From Holothuria scabra (Eukaryota; Echinodermata; Holothuroidea; Aspidochirotida; Holothuriidae): a stretch of 64,000 nucleotides of DNA. The stretch's first letter is position 1; the number at the start of each line of letters is the position of its first letter. The notes under the pieces were generated by a model that saw nothing but the letters and a program-made list of their open reading frames with translations, had not been told where the DNA came from and did no database searches. Where the stretch lies: NCBI GenBank assembly GCA_037179385.1, contig CM074179.1:7874001-7938000 (forward strand), read 5' to 3'. Both the position numbers and the translations under genes were made by a program. This document shows positions 51,401 through 61,064 of this stretch, piece after piece.

Positions 51401-54400
51401 TCTTTGCTGTCTTCCATTCGGATTACGAGCACTAATTAAGTCACAGAAGGTAATTAACCCGTAAATATAGTTTGATACAAGTTATATAACTGAGGCCAAT
51501 AATTATGATTTATTGAGTTTGAGAATAGTTTCCACGGAGAAAGTCAAAATAGGGTATTTTGAAACTAGGCCAAGAGCATTAGTTTAAACATGGACATTTT
51601 TTGTTAACAACCTGTTTTTCTGGATTGATCCAGGAACGTGTCTGGAATAATATACTTTAGTCCTCATTAATCCTCTTTGGGCGTTTTCCGCAATCCAAGA
51701 TGGCGTCCAAAACGGCCAACATTTCCTGTTTTTTCATACCTTTGGAGATGGGTAAACCCAACATAAATTTTGAGTGTATAGATCCATGTTTTGGTAGGGT
51801 AACATGAAGCGAATCCCCCATGTTGTGGAAAACGTTTTTACCACTAAATGTCGCTACGGTGAAGTGTGCATTGTAAAACACAAATTATGTAAAACCACCA
51901 AGGTTATAGGATGATCCATTTTATGACATGAGGGCTCGTTCAAACCACTGAACTTCTTTAAAGTCATGCACGAAGCTCATGCTACTCGAAATATCTATAA
52001 GCAGGCGCGGATCCAAGGAAAGGGGGGGGGGCTTTTACGGCCTCAGCCCCCCCCCCTTTCGTCACATCAACAATAACAAACACACTAAAATAAGCATAAT
52101 GCTTATCTACGCGAATATATAAAGGGCTATTTCAGGCTCATCGTTTCCCTCACAAGACAAATCCAAATAAACGAACCTCGTATGATATTAAGTCCGGGTG
52201 AATAGCCAAAAAGGAGGGGCCCGTCCCTTAGACTCCTTCCCCGGCCGACATAGACGTACGATACAGGGACAGGGAGCGGAGGGTGTTCAGTTGCGGTGAG
52301 AAATAGTTTGCCATTTATCACGCAAGGGACGTTTGGGGGAAAATAATTACCAGACATGAGTTCGAGTAGTCACAGACAATTTCAACAATTCAGTGGTTCT
52401 TTAATTTAGCCAAGAGTCACAATAGAGAAACATTAGAATATTTTCAATTCGGTTGTTTAGTTTCCTCGAAAAGAATCAAGACCATTTAATATAATAGTAC
52501 TAGAAATTTTCTGATCTCTTAACATGTTCCCATTTTTTCTTTTTGCAAACAAAAGTTAAAATTACATGGTGCTTGCTTAGAAACTCTTTACAAGCATAAA
52601 AACGCAATTTCCGGCCATCTGAGGGGTTGCGATCATTTTCAAAATTTTCTGTTACGTTCCGCACCAACAAATAGTGGCGCTCCGCTTAGATAGTCTTTAG
52701 GGCAAAATTACATTTTTCGGGTCAAAGTATACTTCTAATAACTTTCCAAACACTTCGCAGCTCGCGAACTTATTTTGAAGTGAACATTTTTATAAAGCGA
52801 AATAGCAATTGCTTAGATTCTTCGTATGAGTCTGGAAAATGCTATTTTCGGCCGTCTGAGGGTCTGATTTCTCAAAATTTTCTCTACGCTCAGCGCCAAC
52901 CAATGATGACGATCCGCTAAGATAATCTTCATGGCAGAATAACGTTTTGTGGCCAAGAAAAAACAGCAAACTAAAATGCTCCCGTTTTCCTATACCGATA
53001 TATGCTCTTTTATTTTGACTCCTAAAAGTAAGCAAATGTAATGCCAAATTTACTTCAAAAGGTAAATAAATGGAATAAAACTGCATGTAAAGACACAGAA
53101 GTTTCAGTTTTATCCTCATGAACCACCGTCAAGTCGAAAATATTGCACCATTTTGCATCTTGGCTCCTTAAAAACGCCAAAAAACTTCAAATAAAACCCC
53201 ATCCCCACGCATCCGATCACTTAACACACTGCTTGCCCCCCCCCCCCCTTCATTCAGAGAAATCCTGCGTTCGCCACTGGTACTGTACGTCCCCATTACC
53301 CGCTTTCTCTAAGTTCAGCCCCCCCCCCCTTTTTGGAAATGTCTGGATCCGTGCCTGATAAGTTCACGTGAGCCATAGGTCCTGTATATATACACAGCTA
53401 TACATAACAACATTGGTGATGGACAGGACCCTGACCTACTAGCAAAGATGGCGACATATGCTATTTAGGCGCATCTCATTTTTGAAACTGATTTTTGCCT
53501 GAACCGTCCACTCCGTTGTGTGTGAAACACTTCAGCCACCCTGGTACTAGTCTAGTCTGACTACATTTTCAGTTCTATTTTATCATAAGTACTCATTATT
53601 ATGAGCAATGTTATAGTCTGATATCGTTGAGGATGATGGATGTAGCTATATCTAGTAAACGATCGCTTTTGCTCACAGTGTCAGACACTATCACCGTACC
53701 ACTTATCATAAAGTATTTTGTGTGCTGAATCACGGAAATTTACGAAGATGGATTTTCCATTGCTGCTAGTTAGAACTATATCATCACCTTAATGTTTTTG
53801 AGCTTGCGCTTAAGATGCGTCATCGAGTAATCCCCGCTTCCTTCCAAAAATGTGGCCATGTATTCTGGAAGCCCTTGAAATGAGTAACTGACATTTATCA
53901 TTTTCATCAAAACACTTAAACGGATTCCTCTGATTCGTTGCCGACAGGGTAACTACTTACCACTCGATCTTCAAAAGCAGGCTCTTCGGGGCTTGCCACT
54001 GCTCTCTATAAAGATCGTCGAAACAGGCTAACAATCACTCAAAAAAACTTTTTCTTTGGATTTTTAGGTACAGCAAAATTAGCATGTAACGAAATGAATT
54101 GTACATTGGAGAGACTAATTGTCCAAGTGTCCACAAAAGCTGAGTTCCTTACGTTGACAAACATATATTTCCACACTTAAATTTGGATTTCGGGTAGTTA
54201 GTCGTAAAGTTGTACGAGGTTTAGGAATAGGGGGTCGTTTTGTGGGGCCATTTTGGCAGCGAGGATGGACTAATTTGGATTCATTGCTACATGTGTGTTT
54301 CAAGATTGATTAATAACTATTTATTAAGTTGTCCATGCAGACGAGCATATATTAAGGGATTTTTAATGTTTTTATATGGGTCGTCTAGGTGCACAGCTAT

Positions 54401-56218
54401 AAGAAATTCATAAAATGTCTACCATTTTGGACGCCATCTTGAATTGCGGAAATGCCCAAAGAGCATTCATGACGAATTTTAGTATGTTATTCCAAACATG
54501 CTCCGGGACATATCCTGAAAAAATCAGTTTTTCACCATAAATATTGAGGGAATTCTGACCTAATGCTCTTTGCCTAACCAGAATCAACGTCTGCAGGGGG
54601 CAGCAGATATAGAAAATATGAAGAGGACTTTACATTCACAGATAGGTATTACGTAGGTAGCAATCGCTTCGTTCTGGCCTGCCATTTATTTTAAAACCGG
54701 GCAAAATCTCTTAATATTTCAGTTCTTGCAGGGAATTGGTGTAACAGTCAGCCACTGAGCAAACAGTGAAAAGACCTATATGTGAAAAACATATCTATGG
54801 TTGAAGGTCGGATAAAGTTGTTTTTTTACCAGCAAAGTAAATGTTGATATCCGGGAAAGACACAGGCGAAATGCCAAGGTACGAAGCATGGTACCAGTAG
54901 ATCTTCCGATGTGTCTGGAAGGTATTGATAGTATAAGCCTACAGGTCGCCTGGAACCCTGGAAGTGTAGTTTATACACCCAGTGATGGCTGAAGGGTACA
55001 ATGTTCCTTTTGGCTTCTGGGTACTATGTACTCTTTCACAAATGTTTTCTCAGATAATCGCACAAAAGTTTTTGAGGCGAAAGCAAGCGATCTCAGGCCA
55101 ATAGAAACTGGGGGGGGGGGGGGGGGGTTGGTCGTCATGAATGCTAGAGAACAACTCCCCAATGGGATTAACAACTTAGAAGTTTTCAAATGACTAACTA
55201 ATACTGCATGAAGAACGTTCAGATGTTTTAGGGGATGCTTGGAGTGTACTGTACTCGGTATTAAAAGAATCGGCAAACCACTCAGGAGATAGAAGCGGAA
55301 AATGAACGAACGCCTAACGTCATTTTCCTGGATCAGAAGAATTTTGTAGCTCTTTTAAAGAGGTCCTTGATATTATCCACATTTTACGGACTGGTTTGAT
55401 ACCTAACAGATTTATTTCTTTTGTAAGTCTATAAGAGTCCGCAAGAGCTAGAAAAATCATGGCCCTACCCTCAAGCTGTTAGAGTTTGGGAATCAAGATA
55501 CACTCTAAAAAAGGTGGTTAAAAAAACTAACCAACACTGGTCACGTATGTCAAATAGTCCTGAAATTGGTTAAAGTATACCCAATAGTTGATGATTAATG
55601 GGTTATCCAAGAGGTTTTTTACCACTTAATTGGGTAACCAGTTTGTGGGGCAACCAAATAGACAACACATATTGGGGAAAACTTTACCCTATTTCAGGTA
55701 TTTGACATACGTGACCAGCGTTGGTGAACTTTTTAACAAACCTGTATGTTTACCAGACATCGTCCGCTCTGACACCTTTTCGAGGAAATTTTTAACTACT
55801 TCAATGGAATAAGAGGCAAGTTGCATAGCACTCTTAACCGTCCGGTTCAGTGTTAACCGGAAAAAAGGCGAAATTGGGAGACTGTTGGATCTTGCGAGAA
55901 CAATCAATGGATGGATAAGGTTTCTTATATGATTAAAATCAGGATTTTAATCTTGATTTTAATCATACAAGAAATTGACGTGACGGTAAGATTAGAAAAA
56001 ATGACACTTGCTACATTTTTCTTTTGCATTAAAACTGGGATTACTTCAAGGTATTACAACCTGTTTTTTTCTTCCCTTCTTTTTTAAATAGTTGCTGCTA
56101 ATCCTTTTGCTCCTGGTTTCAGGTAAACTGCAGAGCGTCTGTCGGAGATCTTGAAGGTGCTTTGCAGGCATCGGTAAAGGCTAAAATGTTGAGTATTGTT
56201 GGTATATATTTGGCATAA
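48411..56218 (+). CDS. CD225/dispanin (IFITM-like) gene 3, diverged; exons 48411-48475, 51276-51449, 56123-56218
   Basis: A third CD225 gene in the same orientation. Exon phases (1, 0, 0) match genes 1 and 2. The middle exon encodes a degenerate N-terminal part and the first membrane segment, INYFCLALFATLCCLPFG, followed by LRALIKSQK, a clear CD225 signature. The last recognised exon encodes VGDLEGALQASVKAKMLS, matching the family's GD..A..S..AK loop. Then the reading frame meets TAA after IVGIYLA, so the second membrane helix is nearly absent. Either this gene makes a truncated one-helix protein, it uses a donor (GTTG|GTATAT near 56200) to reach an unrecognised exon, or it is a pseudogene. 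Introns are swollen by two related hAT-like elements. First exon unknown. Confidence 0.72.
49155..50901. mobile_element. hAT-like non-autonomous element, 1.75 kb
   Basis: Left end CAGGGGTGGCGCCAG and right end CTGGCGCCAACACTG are inverted repeats. The 8 bp outside are GTCGTATT (49147-49154) and GTCATATT (50902-50909), a target duplication with one mismatch. No transposase frame is present. Inside, 49220-49400 and 49430-49590 are diverged tandem copies (AAGGACGGCA, GGGTGA, CTTGTAACGTGATTT-like). Its right half is related to 52440-52640. It lies in intron 2 of dispanin gene 3. Confidence 0.75.
51276..51449 (+). CDS. dispanin gene 3, CD225 exon (TM1)
   Basis: CCTCATTTCAAG| to CAGAAG|GTAATT, 58 codons in phase 0. 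The cysteine pair and FGLRALIKS correspond to [15 protein letters not shown] of gene 1. A competing ATG frame starts two bases into the exon (MEPQPVTTNARG) but stops before any CD225 motif. Confidence 0.75.
51566..51724 (-). repeat. inverted copy of repeat at 54414-54577
   Basis: Its reverse complement reads TTTTGGACGCCATCTTGGAT, TGCGGAAAACGCCCAAAGAG and TAATGCTCTTGGCC, matching the + strand at 54414-54577. The two copies bracket the hAT-like element at 52002-53357. Confidence 0.65.
52002..53357. mobile_element. hAT-like non-autonomous element, 1.36 kb, 5-bp target duplication
   Basis: Left end CAGGCGCGGATCCAAGG and right end CTGGATCCGTGCCTG are inverted repeats followed inside by G9/C9 runs. 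ATAAG lies outside both ends (51997-52001 and 53358-53362). Internally, GGCCATCTGAGGG at 52614 and GGCCGTCTGAGGG at 52850 start two diverged direct copies. Shares interior sequence with 49155-50901. A foreign hAT-like terminus (GCGTTCGCCACTG, near 53268) is nested. Lies in intron 3 of dispanin gene 3. Confidence 0.7.
53363..54413. other. gene 3 intron 3; nothing recognised
   Basis: AT-rich, no supported exon or repeat. Confidence 0.35.
54414..54577 (+). repeat. repeat inverted relative to 51566-51724
   Basis: Contains TTTTGGACGCCATCTTGAAT, TGCGGAAATGCCCAAAGAGC and TAATGCTCTTTGCC. About 75-80% similar by eye to the inverted copy. Confidence 0.65.
54578..55510. other. gene 3 intron 3; nothing recognised
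   Basis: A G18-type run at about 55111-55128. Open frames here have no family resemblance. Confidence 0.35.
55513..55740. mobile_element. foldback (hairpin) element
   Basis: About 74 bp at 55517-55590 (AACACTGGTCACGTATGTCA, then CCTGAAATTGGTTAAAGT) are repeated in inverse orientation at about 55667-55740. Similarity is about 80% or more. The loop is about 75 bp. No ORF and no target duplication identified; the left side starts near CACTCTAAAAAAGG. Confidence 0.7.
55921..55974. repeat. inverted repeat, 21-bp arms
   Basis: TTTCTTATATGATTAAAATC (55921) mirrors GATTTTAATCATACAAGAAA (55955), one mismatch, with an extra internal GATTTTAATC. It may form the right border of the foldback region. Confidence 0.8.
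56123..56218 (+). CDS. dispanin gene 3, exon with conserved loop, early stop
   Basis: CTGGTTTCAG| opens a phase-0 exon that encodes GDLEGALQASVKAK and stops at TAA (56216-56218) about nine residues into the second helix. Confidence 0.65.
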   Translation, partial: VNCRASVGDLEGALQASVKAKMLSIVGIYLA

Positions 56219-57429
56219 TTAGTCACCTGATTGTAGCAAGTCAGATTTTCATGCTGACCCAAGGTTACAATGACAACTTTACTACTTCACAATTTTAGAC
56301 GTTTTTAGACAAATTAGACGTGCTGTCTTTATACTAGAATTATACATGTCTATTATTTGTTCATTTTATTTATGAGAAAAAAGTACAAACTTTTTCAGCG
56401 TTAGATAATGAACTCTTTCACCAATTTTCACAATCTGTTCGTCTATGTAAACGTTTTAAATACTATGCAAAGCAATTATTGTTGTTGTTTTGTTTTCAGA
56501 TTGATTATTATGTTAAATTTTCACATCATGTACCCCAAAGGTGGAGCAAATGTGACAAGGTGCTAAAAATATGTATCTGTTCGTTGATATGAGCTCAGCT
56601 TCTTGTTGTTTGTAGGTGTAGGCCTACAGGTGCACCTTTTAGTAGATAGTGGTTTAACCCTCTAAAATTCTATGGAAACCATTGCTCTCAGTACGAAAAC
56701 TATGATTTACTTGTTGATATAAGCTATAATCAACGTTGGTCAATTAATGGTCAAATTTGACCATAAATTGGTACCTAATAAGATACATGTAATGAGGGTT
56801 TGCTTGTAATGACCAACCATCTTTTCTTGATTTTGAAGTAATCCTTTAAAAAAAGAAGACTTGTGTTGTCCAGTCAAGTTTTCTATTTTGGTAACAAACT
56901 ACTGTATAAACATCCATAAATTTTCCCTATTTACCATGCAAAGTACCACATACCCAGTGAAAGCAATGTGAAACATTTTCTAATTGTAACGACAAATTCA
57001 AGTGAGCTGAAATCATGTAAGTTTAAGAAAGTGCATAAGTAATGCCGATACCATAAGAACATTCCTTTCAACGATTTGTTGCATGTTTTTAATATCAACC
57101 AATATATTCATTGTACACTTGCTATTCCAGTTGCATATATCCACAATTACCGAGTTGAGCATTTCTTCCAGTGAAGGTTTATGATACTCTGAATATAGAA
57201 AATACAGGGTGAAAAGCCGACCTTATACAACCACTAGGATATGAGTTTAGTTTTTAACTAATTTTTTTACTATACACTCTAAACGTGTTTTGCTGATAAA
57301 CACCAGACGTTTTTAGCAATTAAACACGCTTAAATGCAAAATATTTAGAAATTCAAAACCTGTATTTAGCATCTACGCCTGTTAACGGAGTGGGGCAACA
57401 AATATTTAGTTACACTAATCAAGTTATAC
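56219..57429. other. downstream of gene 3; nothing recognised
   Basis: AT-rich. ACACTCTAAACGTG at 57275 resembles the start of the foldback element near 55501 (CACTCTAAAAAAGG), possibly another MITE fragment. Confidence 0.35.
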
Positions 57430-58200
57430 TTGCCAAAGTCTCGTGTTGACCGTTTACTTGCATCGTCTCAGAACGAAGTGTGTGTCCGCGATCTAAATCA
57501 TCAATTGTTAACAAACTAAATCTAAATGATTGTAAGACCGGGATCGTGTTCACCAACTCCCGCTTTGTGAAATGCATGCCTCTCCCTGACATCACAGTTG
57601 GTGACTCTGTTGTTCTAATTTCAAGTCAAGTTAGGAACCTTGGAGTCACTTTTTACAAGGCACTGGACATGAAAGAACATTTTAGGAGAATCGTCCAAGC
57701 AGCTTCCTTGGCCATCTACAGAATTGGACTTCTGCACACGTTTCTTGATGGTACATCCACAGAGCGCCTTGTGCATGCCTTTGTGTCGTCACGCCTTGAT
57801 TATTGTAAAAGCTTCCGATATGGGCTTCCCTCATATGAGATTGGTAAGTTAGAGCGTGTCCAAAACTCGACTGCACGGCTGATGACTTGCAGTAGGAAAT
57901 ATGAGCACATCAAACCTGTCCTTCAAGAACTACATTGGCCAGCGGTACGAGAGCTCATAATTTACAAAATCGTTTTGTTTACTTTCAAGGCTCTTCTTGG
58001 CATAGCACCATCTTTCATTACTGAAGTTCTAACAGAGTAAAGGCTTTCTCGCTACCATCGCTCATCATCACAGTGCTATCTTCAACGCTCAGCATCTGTC
58101 TGCACTTGTGACGTTCGTTTTCAGTAAAGTAGTTTCGACTCTATGGAATTGCTTGCCTCAACACTCTGCGAACTACAACATCAGGGAACCCTTATACGAA
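57430..58200 (+). pseudogene. LINE reverse transcriptase C-terminal fragment
   Basis: An open frame at 57480-58040 shows the distal part of a CR1/Rex1-type RT: NKLNLNDCKTGIVFTNS, VRNLGVTFYKALDMKEHF, LVHAFVSSRLDYCKS, LERVQNSTARLM and LQELHWPAVRELIIYKIVLF. The palm motifs are missing, so the copy is strongly 5' truncated. After the stop, remnants continue in other frames to about 58200. Orientation is + and it lies between dispanin gene 3 and the receptor gene. Confidence 0.75.
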
Positions 58201-59345
58201 AGTGTACCTAGTGAGCTTTAAAAGATCCGTTATGATAAAATATCTGTTGATCCCCTATGAGGTTAAAGTTTTGTATGAGATTCAGTTAATGAGTTGGATA
58301 TATTCGTCTCACTTCTCAATATAACATATAATTAGAAGAATTGATAGCTTCAAGATAACAACTTCGATACTTATAGTCACAGTACGAGCTCCTCGGCAAC
58401 TCTTTGTACCTAAGAACAGAGTGTGCGCCATGTTCTTCACACGATATAATCTGGAGGAAGCTGTTCAGAATAAGGAGCTTTTAACAGGATATAAAATGAA
58501 AATAAATAAAAACAACTGTAGTAACTCTGACATGCAATCCATGTAATTCGTAGGCGATCATTGATACTATATGTACACTAATTAAAAGCTGTCTACGACT
58601 GATCACACCGTCAAGATGCAGACAGTGTGTACTTCATACGAGTACGCACTCAGATACCAAATTTTCAATTTACCCCTAAACTAATCAACGACAAATGAAA
58701 GGCTGCGATGCGCTTGATGCTAGCGGAATGTATAGACCCTAGCTATAAGACGTACTGTGTATGTTAATATGTATAGGCCCTATCTATGAAGCCGTACTGT
58801 GAATGTTAATATGTATTGTATAAAGCCGAACTGTATGTGTTTATATGTAAGGTCTCGACCTATTTTACCATGATGTGCCAGACAATGTTCGCTTATTCGC
58901 TTTGCATTTCAGGTGAAGTTTTCGTCCTTCTTTATATTATTCGAAAACAATTTAGTTGGTAGTGGTTGTGTTTTTTAATTGCATTCCACTTCTTCAGTTC
59001 TAAACTTACACTGTCCTCAGTATTTTTCTAGGTTGTTTGTCTTTTACGTAAGCCTAAGTCATCCAAAAAATTATAAACAGCCTTTCAGGGTACATGTCCC
59101 TTAATGATGGATTTACTATGTACAAGGAAAGGACTCGAATTTCATTTTGCACACTGTATTAAATATTTGAATTTCGGACAAAGACCTTCCTAGCAAGAGG
59201 CTAAGACTGTTCCTCTTAGTATGTCAAAACCTGTTACGTTTCCAACGTCACTTAAATTGGTCACGATTTTGGAGTTTTAAGTATTTCGTAACCAGGAAGC
59301 CAAAAGGCTTAGTGATTCCTTGCCGAAAGGGGGTGCTTTGTTTTC
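58201..59345. other. intergenic; nothing recognised
   Basis: A short repeat of TGTGAATGTTAATATGTA-type units near 58750-58850. No gene supported. Confidence 0.35.
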
Positions 59346-59675
59346 CTCATAAACCACTGAAAACGGTGACCTCAAATGACCTTTGACCTGTACCAAAAAC
59401 AATAGGGTTCTTCCTCTCAACATGGCAAATCTATATACCAAATATGACAAGTGTCGGTCATTCCTATCTCAAGATATCGCGATGACAAGGTTTTCGGTCT
59501 TTGATCTTTGGTGACCTCAAATGACCTTTGACCTCTACCAATCCAATAGGCTTTCTCTCACCATGGCAAATCCATATACCAAATGTTAAAAGTGTCAGTC
59601 ATTCCTATCTCAAGATATCGCGATTACAAGGAGCGTTACAAACACACATACATACATACACACACATACACACGA
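59346..59675 (+). repeat. tandem pair of about 145-bp units, each with a DR1 nuclear-receptor motif
   Basis: Two units each contain GGTGACCTCAAATGACC, TGACCTTTGACCT (59377-59389 and 59522-59534), ATGGCAAATC, TATACCAAAT and CTATCTCAAGATATCGCGAT. The second unit runs into an (ACAT)n/(CA)n tract (59641-59672). TGACCTTTGACCT is a perfect direct repeat of TGACCT with one spacer base. Confidence 0.75.
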
Positions 59676-60937
59676 CATTACCATCGCATAGATTCCTTGC
59701 CTGTCTTCGGCAAGTAATCAAAAACCGGACTGGGACTTCAATGCCAACGGTTAATCAAGCGCGTAGTACATGCAAGATCATATTGGTAACTGGCTTTACA
59801 TTCATTTCAATTTGGTGTCTAATCTGAAAATTTTTCTTTAAGGAATTTTCTGGAGACAAAACCCACTCACTTAAATGTATAAAGAAAATGTTCTCTTTTA
59901 AGAAGGTTGAAACTGCATCTCAATAGTAAATAGCGTTCGGAGGTTAAAAAAAGTAATGCAACTTTTTCTTGAGATTTTTGCATCTTGAAAAATTTGTGAG
60001 GTCATCGCGGCACATTAATTAGACACTGCGTTGAATTATAAAAAATTTTAATGACACTGCAGACCATAGTAAGCAACAATATAAGTTGAACGCTACATAT
60101 GGTTAAATTTTAAGCCAGATATACATCCACATCAGCTTACAAGCATACAAACATATAATTTATACTAAATTGTTTAAAAAAGTATGATATAACTATGCCG
60201 TTAATATCTTATCAGGAAAGAGAATAAGGATACTTTTTAAGGTATATACATGCAAATGTGACTGTAAGAAAGGCTATCCTCGACAGTAGATGAAAAATCG
60301 TAGTTATTGTATGAGCTTAGTTTACATTATGACCGTTATGCAAGCTAAGCATTGACCTTCCAAAGAACTCAACTGCTGAAAGTCTTCATAAAATTCTCAT
60401 CTGTGATGATCGCTTCTTTTAAATGCATTGAACACTCTGCGTGTTAAACGTATCCCCCAGCGATAAAAATGCTGATGTATTTTCAGGTGTATTAGTCTTA
60501 TCAACAGGCCAAAAACTGCTTCAGCTGTGGAAAAATAAATGTTGTTGAAGGAAAGAACAAAACTTTATTTCCCGATTGATATTTCTACAATGAAACATGC
60601 TTTGTTTTGCAGAGCAATGCCAACTTTCAATCAAAAGACAACTGTAACATATTTTACATGGAACGACTTAGCATACCTAGCCATTTAATAGGTGTTTTCG
60701 TTTATGATAACGTTTTAAGGAAATGTTGAGGGAATGTTTTGAATACATGTGGTGCCTCGGTTTGCGTTAAAACCAGTGAAATTATTGTAGTAGTTGTACA
60801 GAAATGTAAACACCTGATTGTTGTTAGTTTCTATTAGTAAGACTTAAATTGCACGTATGTAATTGGCTCGTCTTTTTTAATTACGTTCAAGAAGTTTCAT
60901 GCAAGTGAAATGATATAGTAGCTATATCTGTAATTAC
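59676..60937. other. downstream of receptor gene exon; nothing recognised
   Basis: The next downstream exon(s) of the - strand receptor gene should lie here or further left, but no exon can be supported. Confidence 0.35.
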
Positions 60938-61064
60938 CTGCTATGATAGCAACGACGACGATATTTAACACAATAAGACAAATTGACATTGCATCCCCGT
61001 ATTCCTCCGGAACCTCCATCGCAGCCACAAGAACATTAACCAAGATGGCAACCAAGGAAAACAT
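60938..61064 (-). CDS. receptor-like gene, following exon (127 bp)
   Basis: Acceptor TTTTTGATTCATCAG| and donor ATAGCAG|GTAATT. Encodes two hydrophobic segments joined by AMEVPEEYGDAMS. It enters in phase 0, as required by the donor at 62840, and leaves in phase 1. Confidence 0.7.
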
